A stretch of 64,000 nt of DNA from Paraburkholderia phytofirmans PsJN (lineage in GTDB: Bacteria > Pseudomonadota > Gammaproteobacteria > Burkholderiales > Burkholderiaceae): the NCBI RefSeq assembly GCF_000020125.1, contig NC_010681.1, forward strand, positions 3,844,001 through 3,908,000. Direction: 5' to 3'. The notes below the pieces were generated by a model, which saw nothing but the letters and a program-made list of their open reading frames with translations, ran no database searches and was not told where the DNA came from. The position numbers and the translations under genes were made by a program. Within the stretch, counting starts at the first letter, position 1; each line of letters opens with the position of its first letter. Below, one piece after another: positions 15,543 to 25,200 of this stretch.

Positions 15543-16943
15543 ATGCTCCTGGCGACGCGTTGCCCCTTCTGCGAAACCGTCTTTCGTCTGCAAACGGAAC
15601 AGCTTGCGCTGCGCCGCGGCCTCGTGCGCTGCGGACATTGCCATGAAGTATTCGATGCATCGAGCAGCCTGTTCGACATCAGCGAAGGCGGTGATTTTTC
15701 CACCGCGAAACCGGTCGCCGCGGCTGCGGCGATAGAAGCGCTCTCGGGCGTGCGGCCGAAAGGCCCCGACTTCAGCGCCGAAGCCTGGGACCCGTGGGCG
15801 GCCGCGCCCGACGCCGCCATCGACAACCGTCTGCGCCACAACGCCGGCAATGTGCCGCTCTCGCCGGTCTCGACCGGCGCGGGCGTCGCCGTCACGCCGC
15901 ACCATGCCGCGGAGCCTGAGTTGCCGCCCGGCGCACCCAACGCAGCGCTTCCTCCCGACGATGAACCACTGCTCGCGGATGCGCCGCTCGACCCGTTCGC
16001 ATATCACCTGGACCCGCCCGAGGAAGATACCGAAGCGCCGCGTGTCTGGCACAAGACTGAGCGGGCTCCCGACGCGGTGCCAAGCGAACCGCTCGAAGAG
16101 CCGGTTCTGGACGAGCCGGCTACCTTGTATGGCATTCCTGAAAATGAGCCGCGTTTCGGCGCGGCCGGCTTGGGTGCGGCCGGCTTGGGTGCGGCCGGCT
16201 TGGGTGCGGCCGGCTTAGGCGCGGCCGGTGCAGGTGCAGGTGCAGGTGCAGGTGCAGGTGCGCCTGGCGTAGGCTCCGCCAACCCACGTGCAGCGGGCGC
16301 AACTGGCGCGGCTTCAGGCGCAGCCGCGACGCCCTTTGCCCCTGCCAGCCCCGCTGCCGCCGGCCCAATCTCCGCCAGCGGCGAACCCTTTTCCGTGCAG
16401 CCCGTCAACGACGGCCCCGATCCTTTCCCCGTGGTGCGCGAAACTCGCCCGGCCGAACCGCGGCGCATGGGCTGGATCATCGCCGGCTCGGTGGTGGCGG
16501 CGCTGTTGATCATCGCGCTGCTTGCGCAGCTCGCCTGGTGGCAGCGCGAAACGGTGATGGTGTATTTCCCGCGCTCGCAGACGCTCTATGCGAAAGCCTG
16601 CCTGACGCTCGGCTGCCAGGTCACGCCGCCGCACGACATCGACGGCTTGCAGGTCGAACCGTCCGATCTGCGGCAGATCGACGGTCCGCACAAGCTCGAA
16701 CTGAAGATGCCGCTGCGCAATCGCTTCAATATCGCGCTCGCCTATCCGGCCATCGAACTCACGCTGCTCGACGACCAGAACAACGTCGCGGTGCGCCGCG
16801 TGCTGTGGCCGCAAGACTACGTTCCGCCCGGCACGCAGATCGCGGCCGGCCTGCCCGCGCATACGACCCAGACCATGATCGTGCATCTCGACACGGGCAA
16901 TGCGGTCGCTTCCAATTTCCGCGTACAGATTTTTTATCCGTAA
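15543..16943 (+). CDS. Zinc-ribbon / DUF3426 membrane protein with internal tandem repeats
   Basis: This 466-aa protein has three parts. Residues 1-40 form an MJ0042-type zinc ribbon (C7, C10, C30, C33). A long low-complexity, Pro/Ala/Gly-rich region (about 45-305) carries GAAGL and GAG repeats. A single membrane span (about 312-332, IIAGSVVAALLIIALLAQLA) is followed by a DUF3426-type extracytoplasmic domain of about 130 residues. The role is unknown; relatives sit beside prmA or dnaK-type genes. The repeats map to tandem DNA repeats at 16161-16259, so length may vary between strains. It starts 48 bp after prmA. Confidence 0.8.
   Translation: MLLATRCPFCETVFRLQTEQLALRRGLVRCGHCHEVFDASSSLFDISEGGDFSTAKPVAAAAAIEALSGVRPKGPDFSAEAWDPWAAAPDAAIDNRLRHNAGNVPLSPVSTGAGVAVTPHHAAEPELPPGAPNAALPPDDEPLLADAPLDPFAYHLDPPEEDTEAPRVWHKTERAPDAVPSEPLEEPVLDEPATLYGIPENEPRFGAAGLGAAGLGAAGLGAAGLGAAGAGAGAGAGAGAPGVGSANPRAAGATGAASGAAATPFAPASPAAAGPISASGEPFSVQPVNDGPDPFPVVRETRPAEPRRMGWIIAGSVVAALLIIALLAQLAWWQRETVMVYFPRSQTLYAKACLTLGCQVTPPHDIDGLQVEPSDLRQIDGPHKLELKMPLRNRFNIALAYPAIELTLLDDQNNVAVRRVLWPQDYVPPGTQIAAGLPAHTTQTMIVHLDTGNAVASNFRVQIFYP
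16161..16259 (+). repeat. Coding minisatellite: four 15-bp units then five 6-bp units
   Basis: GCGGCCGGCTTGGGT is repeated three times exactly plus a near-copy ending TTAGGC (16161-16220). After a 9-bp link come five perfect GCAGGT hexamers (16230-16259). Both unit lengths keep the frame, adding AAGLG or AG residues. This is a typical slippage-prone tract. Confidence 0.95.
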
Positions 16944-17016
16944 CGCTTTCCCGCGCGCCTGGCACTGACTGGGCGCGTTCACCGTCAATCCTGACGAATT
17001 TTCGGAGCACGACAAC

Positions 17017-17517
17017 ATGAGTCAAGTTACGCTGGGTGGTAACCCGATCGAAGTAGCCGGCACGTTTCCGTCGGTGGGCCAGACGGCTCCCGCTTTCTCG
17101 CTGGTCGGCAAGGATCTGAAGCCGGTGTCGCTCGCCGATTTCGCCGGCAAGCGCAAAGTGCTGAACATTGTTCCGAGCCTCGACACGCCGACCTGCGCCA
17201 CCTCCACCCGCAAGTTCAACGAAGCCGCCGCCAAGCTGACCAACACGGTCGTGATCGTCGTGTCGGGCGACCTGCCGTTCGCCGCCTCGCGCTTCTGCAC
17301 GACCGAAGGCATCGAGAACGTCGTCACGGCGTCCACGTTCCGCGGCCATGAGTTCGCGCAAGCCTACGGCGTCGACGTGACGAGCGGCCCGCTGACCGGC
17401 CTGACGGCCCGGGCCGTGGTGGTGATCGACGAGAACGACAAGGTCGTTCACGCTGAACTGGTCGGCGAAATCAAGGACGAACCGAACTACGACGCAGCCC
17501 TCGCCGCGCTGAAGTAA
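17017..17517 (+). CDS. tpx: Thiol peroxidase (atypical 2-Cys peroxiredoxin)
   Basis: This 166-aa thioredoxin-dependent peroxidase reduces H2O2 and alkyl hydroperoxides. The peroxidatic cysteine is C60 in [11 protein letters not shown] and the resolving cysteine is C94 in ASRFCTTEG, the spacing expected for Tpx. GGAGCACG precedes the ATG. It stands alone between the DUF3426 gene and the sugar-kinase gene, with a strong hairpin downstream. Confidence 0.96.
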   Translation: MSQVTLGGNPIEVAGTFPSVGQTAPAFSLVGKDLKPVSLADFAGKRKVLNIVPSLDTPTCATSTRKFNEAAAKLTNTVVIVVSGDLPFAASRFCTTEGIENVVTASTFRGHEFAQAYGVDVTSGPLTGLTARAVVVIDENDKVVHAELVGEIKDEPNYDAALAALK

Positions 17518-17537
17518 CACCTTCGCGCACGAACCCG

Positions 17538-17560
17538 GCGCCGCGCTTCATGCGCGGCGC
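17538..17560 (+). terminator. Hairpin after tpx
   Basis: GCGCCGCGC-TTCAT-GCGCGGCGC is a 9-bp perfect stem 20 bases after the tpx stop. No T-run follows. It likely limits read-through or protects the 3' end, but may not terminate efficiently. Confidence 0.45.
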
Positions 17561-17611
17561 TGTCACATCGTCGCGCCCATTCTCTTTATCGTTTTTACAG
17601 GAACGCTCGCC

Positions 17612-18550
17612 TTGGCTACGCTGATTTGCGGCTCGCTCGCCTACGACAACATCATGACCTTCGAAGGCCGGTTCCGGGAGCACATCCTGCCGGCGCAGGT
17701 CCACATCCTGAACGTGAGCTTTCTCGTGCCGACCATGCGCCGCGAGTTCGGCGGCTGCGCGGGCAACATCGCCTACTCGCTGCATCTGCTGGGCGGCGAC
17801 GCGCGCATCATGGGCACGCTCGGCTCGGTCGACGCGCAGCTCTATATGGACCGCTTCGAGCAACTCGGGCTGTCGACGGAGAGCGTGCTGGTGGTGCCGG
17901 ACACGTACACGGCGCAGGCGATGATCACCACCGACCTGGAAAACAATCAGATCACCGCGTTCCACCCCGGCGCGATGATGCAGTCGCATCTGAATCGCGC
18001 GGACGAGGCCAAAGGCATCACGCTCGGCATCGTCGGGCCGGATGGCTACGACGGCATGATCCAGCACGCCGAGCATCTCGCGGCCGCGGGCATCCCGTAC
18101 ATCTTTGACGTGGGTCAGGGCTTGCCGCTGTTCGACAGCGATTCGCTGCAGCGCATGATTGAACTCGCCACTTATGTAGCGGTCAATGATTACGAAGCCA
18201 AACTGGTGAGCAACAAGACGGGCTGGTCGATCGAAGAGATCGCCGGCAAGGTCGAGGCGCTGATCGTCACGCTCGGCGAGCATGGCGCGCAGATCCATCA
18301 CGCGGGCGGCATCGAAGAGATTCCGGCGGTCAAGGCGCAGCAAGTGCTCGACCCGACAGGTTGCGGCGACGCGTTCCGCGGCGGCTTGCTGTACGGCATC
18401 GAGAACAAGCTTGGCTGGGCCACCACCGGGCGTCTCGCGAGCCTGATGGGCGCGCTCAAGATCGAACATCAGGGCCCGCAAAATTACGCGCCCAGCCGGG
18501 CCGAGATCAACGAGCGGTTCAAGCAGGCGTTCGGATACGACCTGCCGTAA
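17612..18550 (+). CDS. PfkB-family carbohydrate/nucleoside kinase
   Basis: This 312-aa ribokinase-fold enzyme has the N-terminal substrate motif GGCAGNIAYSLHLLGG (about 46-61) and the C-terminal DPTGCGDAFRGG, whose Asp is the catalytic base. It resembles the adenosine-kinase-like branch, but the substrate cannot be told from sequence alone. The start is TTG, preceded by AGGA with suitable spacing and directly followed by the first beta-strand (ATLICGSLAYD). No in-frame ATG fits. The lipoprotein gene follows 26 bp downstream. Confidence 0.88.
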   Translation: MATLICGSLAYDNIMTFEGRFREHILPAQVHILNVSFLVPTMRREFGGCAGNIAYSLHLLGGDARIMGTLGSVDAQLYMDRFEQLGLSTESVLVVPDTYTAQAMITTDLENNQITAFHPGAMMQSHLNRADEAKGITLGIVGPDGYDGMIQHAEHLAAAGIPYIFDVGQGLPLFDSDSLQRMIELATYVAVNDYEAKLVSNKTGWSIEEIAGKVEALIVTLGEHGAQIHHAGGIEEIPAVKAQQVLDPTGCGDAFRGGLLYGIENKLGWATTGRLASLMGALKIEHQGPQNYAPSRAEINERFKQAFGYDLP

Positions 18551-18576
18551 TACCGAGAGCTACGGGAGTTTAGGGA

Positions 18577-19053
18577 ATGAGAACAACGAGTCGCCTGGTC
18601 GTGGCCGCCTTGATTGCCGGTTCGCTGGCCATGGCAGGGTGCGCGTACAACAGCAGTTCTGCGGACGTCTACACGGCATCGCAAGCACAGCGCGAAGAAA
18701 CGGTTCGCATGGGCACGGTGGATAGCGTGCGCGCCGTGAAGATCAGTTCGAACAACGGCCAGCCGAGCGGCCTCGGCGCGATCGGTGGCGGCGCCCTGGG
18801 TGCGGTGGCCGGCAGCAGAATCGGCGGCGGCACCGGCGCGATCGTCACGGGCATCATCGGCGGTCTGGCGGGTGCGGTGGCCGGCAACGCGGTTGAGAAC
18901 GGCGTCGCGGTGCACGACGGTCTCGAGATCACCGTCCGACTCGATAACGGCGACATGCGCGCCATCACGCAAAGCGCCACCGGCGAGATCTTCCGCGCCG
19001 GCGAGCGTGTGCGATTGCTTTCCAGCGGCGGCGTCACGCGCGTCACGCACTAA
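18577..19053 (+). CDS. Glycine-zipper outer membrane lipoprotein (SlyB/Pcp-like)
   Basis: This 158-aa lipoprotein has signal peptide residues 1-21 and lipobox LAMAGC, with Cys22 as the lipidated residue. A glycine-zipper 2TM region at about 65-110 (GALGAVAGSRIGGGTGAIV) is followed by a small C-terminal beta domain. Proteins of this type sit in the outer membrane and affect envelope integrity. A strong intrinsic terminator follows. Confidence 0.9.
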   Translation: MRTTSRLVVAALIAGSLAMAGCAYNSSSADVYTASQAQREETVRMGTVDSVRAVKISSNNGQPSGLGAIGGGALGAVAGSRIGGGTGAIVTGIIGGLAGAVAGNAVENGVAVHDGLEITVRLDNGDMRAITQSATGEIFRAGERVRLLSSGGVTRVTH

Positions 19054-19101
19054 GTTTCCCCTCTCGCGCGGCGAGGCTGTCTGCCGCCGCGACGACCTCA
19101 C

Positions 19102-19134
19102 ACGCATGCCCTCCCCTGTGCATGCGTTTTTTTT
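19102..19134 (+). terminator. Intrinsic terminator of the glycine-zipper lipoprotein gene
   Basis: ACGCATGC pairs with GCATGCGT around a 10-nt loop, and the 3' arm runs straight into eight T residues. It lies 48 bp after the lipoprotein stop. Confidence 0.85.
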
Positions 19135-19170
19135 CGCCCGTACGTTTCTCGCCGGGTGGTTTCTCAGGGC

Positions 19171-19204
19171 AAAAAAAATCCCGTCACCGGAAACCGGCAA
19201 CGGG
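19171..19204 (-). terminator. Intrinsic terminator of the histone H1-like gene
   Basis: On the minus strand CCCGTTGCCGG-TTT-CCGGTGACGGG forms an 11-bp stem with two G-U pairs, followed by ATTTTTTTT. It lies about 100 bp beyond the H1-like stop. An extra GAGTAGCG/CGCTACTC stem lies in the gap (about 19210-19245). Confidence 0.88.
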
Positions 19205-19301
19205 ACTGACCGAGTAGCGCTCACCACGCTACTCAAGCGCTACTCGATCACCGGACACATCATGCGACGTGTCGAAGTACTTCTACCGCTTGTCGTCCAG
19301 C

Positions 19302-19919
19302 TTACGGACGGCTGCCCGTCGGGAACGGCCATGCCGCTGCCGGGTTCAGCGCGGTCTTCACCGTCGCCGCCGGTGCGCTCGAGACAGAAGTCGCTGCGGG
19401 TGCGGGAGCCGCCTTCTTGGCGACAGCCTTCTTCGCAGGGGCAGCCTTCTTCGCAGGAGCAGCGGCTTTCTTCGCGGCAGCCTTCTTGGCAGGCGCAGCC
19501 TTTTTAGCGGCAGCCTTTTTCGCGGGCGCAGCCTTTTTAGCAGCAGCCTTTTTCGCAGGCGCAGCCTTCTTGGCAGCAGCCTTCTTAGCCGGTGCAGCCT
19601 TCTTCGCTGCAGCCTTCTTGGCCGGTGCTGCCTTCTTTGCTGCAACCTTCTTCACAGCGGCTTTCTTAGCCGGTGCAGCCTTCTTAGCCGCAACCTTCTT
19701 CACTGCGACTTTCTTGGCAGCAGCCTTTTTGGCCGGAGCAGCTTTCTTCGCTGCAACCTTCTTGGCCGGTGCTGCCTTCTTCGCTGCAACCTTCTTCACT
19801 GCGACTTTCTTGGCAGCGACTTTCTTTGCCGGAGCAGCTTTCTTAGCCGGAGCAGCCTTCTTTGCTGCGACCTTCTTGGCTGCGGGTTTCTTAGCGGCGG
19901 CTTTTTTTGCAGTTGCCAT
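19302..19919 (-). CDS. Histone H1-like, Lys/Ala-repeat DNA-binding protein
   Basis: This 205-aa protein consists almost entirely of AAKKAAPAKK-type repeats through residue 175, then a short Ala/Ser/Val tail. It resembles the C-terminal domain of eukaryotic H1 and bacterial H1-like proteins, which bind DNA through lysines and affect nucleoid structure. The second of two consecutive ATGs (19919) is preferred: AGGAG lies six bases upstream of it but only three from the first. The repetitive coding DNA invites copy-number variation. The product is highly basic and lacks any globular domain. Its role here is inferred from composition. Confidence 0.85.
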   Translation of the reverse strand: MATAKKAAAKKPAAKKVAAKKAAPAKKAAPAKKVAAKKVAVKKVAAKKAAPAKKVAAKKAAPAKKAAAKKVAVKKVAAKKAAPAKKAAVKKVAAKKAAPAKKAAAKKAAPAKKAAAKKAAPAKKAAAKKAAPAKKAAAKKAAPAKKAAAKKAAAPAKKAAPAKKAVAKKAAPAPAATSVSSAPAATVKTALNPAAAWPFPTGSRP

Positions 19920-20362
19920 CATTTTCTCCTTCAGGTTTTCAGATGAGAGTCAGTTCAAACTACACCCTTCGTCAAAACCCGCTTCCCGCGGACGCTTCTC
20001 AGGGCGCGCGCTACGAAGCGGGCTATTCATCGGCGTACGCAGGTGCTGCGCGCTTACGCTAATGAATGCGGTAAGGCGCGCCGTGCCAAAAGGCACCGCG
20101 CGCCAGATCTGTTCGGCGTGAAAGCTCAACGCCGGCAATTGCTTGATCGAGCCGCCGGCAACGACGCCAGCGGCTTTTTCCGGGGGGAAGTTTGCCCATC
20201 CCACTGAAGGGTTCGCAAAGTGCCTGTCATAGTTGTGGGCCGCGAAGGCACGCGGCGCACCGGGCATGCTTTGCATCAGGCGATTCTGCTCCTAGCCAAA
20301 ATTGCCGCGGCCCAAGCCGACGGCATCCCCATCGATGAATGCATCTGCGGTACGAACCCGGA
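19920..20362. other. 440-bp region between the H1-like gene and nrdB
   Basis: It holds only the doubtful 108-aa frame and presumably the promoter of the H1-like gene. No convincing terminator for nrdB, tRNA or repeat was seen. Confidence 0.5.
19950..20276 (-). CDS. Possible small hypothetical protein (108 aa)
   Basis: This open frame lies between nrdB and the H1-like gene in the same direction. Codon use is only moderately like the neighbours, and the AGGAG is about 13 bases from the ATG, which is wider than ideal. No motif, signal or membrane span was recognised. It could be a real small gene or the untranslated leader of the H1-like gene. Confidence 0.25.
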   Translation of the reverse strand: MQSMPGAPRAFAAHNYDRHFANPSVGWANFPPEKAAGVVAGGSIKQLPALSFHAEQIWRAVPFGTARLTAFISVSAQHLRTPMNSPLRSARPEKRPREAGFDEGCSLN

Positions 20363-21598
20363 TCACTCCCAGGTCAGCGCGCCGCCAGTTTGATATTCGA
20401 TCACTCGCGTCTCGAAGAAGTTGCGTTCCTTCTTCAGGTCGATCATCTCGCTCATCCACGGGAACGGGTTTTCCTCGTTCGGGTACAGCGGATCGAGACC
20501 GATCTGCTGGCAACGGCGGTTGCAGATGAAGCGCAGATAGCTCTTGAACATCGACGCGTTGAGGCCGAGCACCCCGCGCGGCATCGTGTCTTCTGCGTAA
20601 CGATATTCAAGTTCGACCGCTTGCTGGAAGATCTCGCGGATTTCCGCGCGGAACTCAGCCGTCCAGAGTTGCGGGTTTTCGAGTTTGATCTGGTTGATCA
20701 GGTCGATGCCGAAGTTGCAGTGCATCGACTCGTCGCGCAGGATGTACTGGTACTGTTCCGCCGCGCCGGTCATCTTGTTCTGGCGACCCAGCGCCAGGAT
20801 TTGCGTAAAGCCGACGTAGAAGAACAGCCCTTCCATCACACAGGCGAACACGATCAGCGAGCGCAGCAGCGTCTGGTCTGCCTCGAGCGTGCCGGTCTTG
20901 AAGGCCGGATCGGTCAGCACGTGGATGTACGGAATCAGGAATTCGTCTTTCGCGCGGATCGAGGAAACCTCGTGATACGCGTTGAAGATTTCGCCTTCGT
21001 CGAGACCCAGGGACTCGACGATGTACTGGTAGGCGTGCGTGTGGATCGCCTCTTCGAACGCCTGGCGCAGCAGGAACTGCCGGCATTCGGGCGCCGTGAT
21101 GTGGCGGTAGGTGCCCAGCACGATATTGTTGGCGGCGAGGGAATCGGCCGTCACGAAGAAGCCCAGGTTGCGCTTGACGATGCGGCGCTCGTCTTCGGTC
21201 AGACCGTTCGGGTCTTTCCAGAGGGCGATGTCGCGCGACATGTTCACTTCTTGCGGCATCCAGTGGTTGGCACAACCAGCCAGATACTTTTCCCAAGCCC
21301 ACTTGTATTTGAACGGCACCAACTGATTGACGTCGGTCTGGCCGTTGATGATGCGCTTGTCGGCGACGTTGACTCGCGCTTCCGAAACGGCAGCCGTTTC
21401 GGCAGCAGCGTGGGTCACATGAGCGACGGGAGCGACAGCCATGTCGTTCGCGAAGACGTCTTGAGCCGAGGGAGCATGAGGAGCGGAACGCGTTCCGACT
21501 TGCGAACCGACAGCCGATCCCGCAGCGTTGCGCAACACATTCTGTTGCGTAGCGCTCGAGGGAGTTACGGCAGTGATCTCGTCATCCCAGTTGAGCAT
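20363..21598 (-). CDS. nrdB: Ribonucleoside-diphosphate reductase, class Ia beta subunit
   Basis: This 411-aa subunit houses the diiron-tyrosyl radical used by NrdA. Iron-ligand motifs are recognisable: [24 protein letters not shown] and [10 protein letters not shown] (Glu/His pairs in the four-helix bundle). The C-terminal region is the NrdA-docking tail. The ATG at 21598 (MLNWDD) is preferred over two upstream in-frame codons because GGTGA lies five bases before it. The first about 60 residues are a low-complexity extension. It is downstream of nrdA but separated by an unusually long gap. Confidence 0.95.
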   Translation of the reverse strand: MLNWDDEITAVTPSSATQQNVLRNAAGSAVGSQVGTRSAPHAPSAQDVFANDMAVAPVAHVTHAAAETAAVSEARVNVADKRIINGQTDVNQLVPFKYKWAWEKYLAGCANHWMPQEVNMSRDIALWKDPNGLTEDERRIVKRNLGFFVTADSLAANNIVLGTYRHITAPECRQFLLRQAFEEAIHTHAYQYIVESLGLDEGEIFNAYHEVSSIRAKDEFLIPYIHVLTDPAFKTGTLEADQTLLRSLIVFACVMEGLFFYVGFTQILALGRQNKMTGAAEQYQYILRDESMHCNFGIDLINQIKLENPQLWTAEFRAEIREIFQQAVELEYRYAEDTMPRGVLGLNASMFKSYLRFICNRRCQQIGLDPLYPNEENPFPWMSEMIDLKKERNFFETRVIEYQTGGALTWE

Positions 21599-22296
21599 AA
21601 ATGTCACCATCAATTTAGAACGGTTTGTACCATCTTTTCACGAGCGATAAAAGAGTTCGCTGATGAAAAATCCTGTTTTCGATTCGCGTTGCTACGTTCA
21701 TACAACACTTTGTTCAACGGAGTGTGTGCATCACCTCATGTGAAGCGTGTTGAACGCGTGTCGTCGAGGTGCTTCGCGAGCTCGAGAGCAACGTGTCGAT
21801 GCGACGTTTCGCTGCTCTATCTATCTGTATTGCGGAGCGTGCTTGTAGCGTCGTGCGACTGCTGACTGCTCACTCGCGTTGCTCGTCGCGGTGGTCCGCG
21901 CTTGCTTCGCATTTGCCTCGCGCTTGTCTGTTCGTCAGTGCCGGCGAGGTGAAGTTCAATGCCATGTCGAGCGATGCATCGGGCCGGCTGCGTTGATCGA
22001 CCCATCGATCGAAGCGTTTGCTGAGCGCACTGTGTCGCGCGCTTCGTCTGGTGCTGCCGACTGCTGACTGCTGATTGACCGCGTCACGATGACCGCGTCA
22101 CGAAGTCAGTGACCTGCTCTGCTTCACTACGTCGCGTCGCTTCGCTGCGTTGCGATGAACAGCGCTTCGAATTTCACTCGCCGCGCCGCTCATCGACTTC
22201 ACTTCTGCTTCACTTCCTTCAGCTTCGCTGCTCGCTGCATGCGGGTCATTACCTACAAGCAGTCAGCAAGCAGCGATCCTGCTACCTGCGTGCTTC
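21599..22296. other. 698-bp gap between nrdA and nrdB
   Basis: Frames here lack start signals and recognisable products. The stretch 22030-22160 is full of short repeats of CTGACTGCTG and GCGTCGC type, and a perfect 14-bp tandem pair GACCGCGTCACGA(T/A) lies at 22077-22104. An nrdB promoter or a processing site probably lies within, but I could not place one with confidence. Confidence 0.5.
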
Positions 22297-25200
22297 TTAT
22301 TGGCAAGCTTCGCACTCGTCGAAGCCAGGGTCGCCCGGACGCATCATGCACACCGGACCATCCGCTTCCGGCGCTGCTTCAACCGCGACTGCTGGCGTGG
22401 CCGCTGCAGCCTGAAAGCCACCTGCGGCACCACCAGCCGCGCCGTTGTTCGCACCAAAGCCACCGGCCGCGCCACCCGCAGCACCGCCCGAACCTTCGCC
22501 GCCACCCGAGCTCACCGCGTTCAGCGCGCCGTGCGCCACCGTCGATTTCTCGACGTGGGTCGCCGCCATCGTGCGGAGGTAGTACGTGGTCTTCAAGCCG
22601 CGCACCCATGCGAGCTTGTAGATCTCGTCGAGCTTCTTACCCGACGCGCCGCCCATGTAAATGTTCAGCGACTGCGCCTGGTCGATCCACTTCTGACGAC
22701 GCGAAGCCGCTTCGACCAGCCACTTCGGATCGACTTCGAACGCGGTCGCGTAGATCGCGCGCAGGTCGGCCGGAATGCGGTCGATGCGCGAGAGCGTGCC
22801 GTCGAAGTACTTCAGGTCGGCGACCATCACTTCGTCCCACAGGCCGCGTGCCTTCAGGTCGCGCACCAGGTAGTCGTTGACCACCGTGAATTCGCCCGAC
22901 AGATTCGACTTCACATACAGGTTCTGGAAGGTCGGTTCGATGCAAGCCGACACGCCGATGATGTTCGAGATCGTCGCCGTCGGCGCGATCGCGACGCAGT
23001 TCGAGTTGCGCATGCCGTAGGTGGCGATGCGCGAACGCAGTTCGGTCCAGTCCATCGACTCGCTCGAATCGACTTCGACGTAACCGCCGCGCGCGTCGGC
23101 AAGCAGCTTCACCGAGTCTTGCGGCAGGATGCCGCGATCCCACAGCGAACCGCGGTAGCTGGAGTAGCGGCCGCGTTCCTGCGCCAGTTCCGTCGACGCG
23201 TAGTAAGCGTAGTAGCAAACCGCTTCCATGGACGTGTCGGCGAACTTGACCGCTTCTTCTGACGCGTACGGCGTGCGCAGCAGATGCAGGCAGTCCTGGA
23301 AGCCCATGATGCCCATGCCGACCGGACGGTGCTTCAGGTTCGAGTTACGCGCCTTGGCGACCGCGTAGTAGTTGATGTCGATCACGTTGTCGAGCATGCG
23401 CATAGCGACGCTGACCGTGCGCTTGAGCTTGTCGTGGTCGAGCACGAGCGTGCCGTCGGCCTGTTCCTTCAGGTGAGCGACGAGGTTCACCGAGCCCAGA
23501 TTGCAGACGGCGATTTCCGCGTCGCTGGTGTTCAACGTGATTTCCGTGCAGAGGTTCGACGAGTGGACGACGCCGACGTGCTGTTGCGGCGAACGCACAT
23601 TGCACGGATCCTTGAACGTGATCCACGGGTGGCCGGTTTCGAACAGCATGCCCAGCATCTTGCGCCACAGTTGCGCCGCCGGGATCTTCTTGAACAGCTT
23701 GATCTCGCCGCGCGCGACCTTGTCTTCGTAAGCCGTGTAAGCCTTTTCGAAATCGGCGCCGAACAGGTCGTGCAGATCCGGGCAGGTGGACGGCGAGAAC
23801 AGCGTCCAGTCGCCGCCTTCCATCACGCGCTTCATGAACAGGTCGGGAATCCAGTTCGCCGTGTTCATGTCGTGCGTGCGACGACGGTCGTCGCCGGTGT
23901 TCTTACGCAGCTCGAGGAATTCTTCGATGTCGAGGTGCCACGATTCCAGGTACGCGCACACCGCGCCCTTGCGCTTGCCGCCCTGGTTCACAGCGACCGC
24001 CGTGTCGTTGACGACCTTCAGGAACGGCACGACGCCTTGCGACTTGCCATTAGTGCCCTTGATGTGGGAGCCCAAAGCACGCACGCGCGTCCAGTCGTTG
24101 CCCAGACCGCCGGCGAACTTCGACAGCAGCGCGTTTTCCTTCAGCGCTTCATAGATGCCGTCGAGGTCGTCGTCCACCGTCGTCAAATAGCACGACGACA
24201 GTTGCGAGCGGCGCGTGCCCGAGTTGAACAGCGTCGGCGTGGACGACATGAAGTCGAAGCTCGACAGCACGTTATAAAACTCGATCGCACGTGCTTCACG
24301 GTCGATCTCGTTCAGCGACAGGCCCATCGCGACACGCATAAAGAATGCCTGCGGCATTTCGATGCGCACGCCGTCGTGATGCAGGAAGTAGCGGTCGTAC
24401 AGCGTCTGCAGACCGAGGTAGCCGAATTGCAGATCGCGGTTGTTGTCGAGTGCGGCACCGAGGCGCTTCAGGTCGAACTGCAGCAGCTTGTCGTCGAGCA
24501 GCTCGGCTTGCACGCCGCGCTTGATGAACTGCGGGAAGTATTCGGCGTAACGCTCGCCCATTTCCGTTTGCGTGACTTCCTCTTTGAGGATCTCGCGGCG
24601 GATCGTGTGCAGCAGGATGCGCGCGGTGACCTGGCTGTACGCCGGGTCCTTTTCGATCATGGTGCGGGCAGCCAGAATCGCCGAGTCGTAGACCTGGCTC
24701 ATCGGCACGCCGTCGTACAGATTCTTGACCGTTTCCGCGATGATCGGATCGGCGCTCACAGCGTCGCCCAGATTCGAGCAAGCCAGTTCGATGATGCCGC
24801 GCAGCGCAGCCATGTCCAGCGGACGCGTGACACCGTTGTCCGTGACGTTCAGACCCGGCGTGTTCGCCACGATCTGGTCGTCATGACCGCGCGCCTGCGT
24901 GCGCTTCTCGCGATACAGCACGTAGGCACGCGCGACGTTGTGCTCGCCGCCGCGCATCAGCGCGAGTTCGACCTGATCCTGAATGTCTTCGATATGGAAC
25001 GTGCCGCCGTTCGGGCGGCTGCGCACGAGTGCGCGCACCACGTTCTGCGTGAGTTGCTCCACCAGTTCGCGCACACGCGCGGAGGCGGCGCCTTGACCAC
25101 CGTTCACGGCCAGAAATGCCTTCGTCACGGCGATGGCGATTTTCGACGGTTCGAACGACACGACGCTGCCGTTACGGCGGATCACCTTGTAGTCGGCGAA

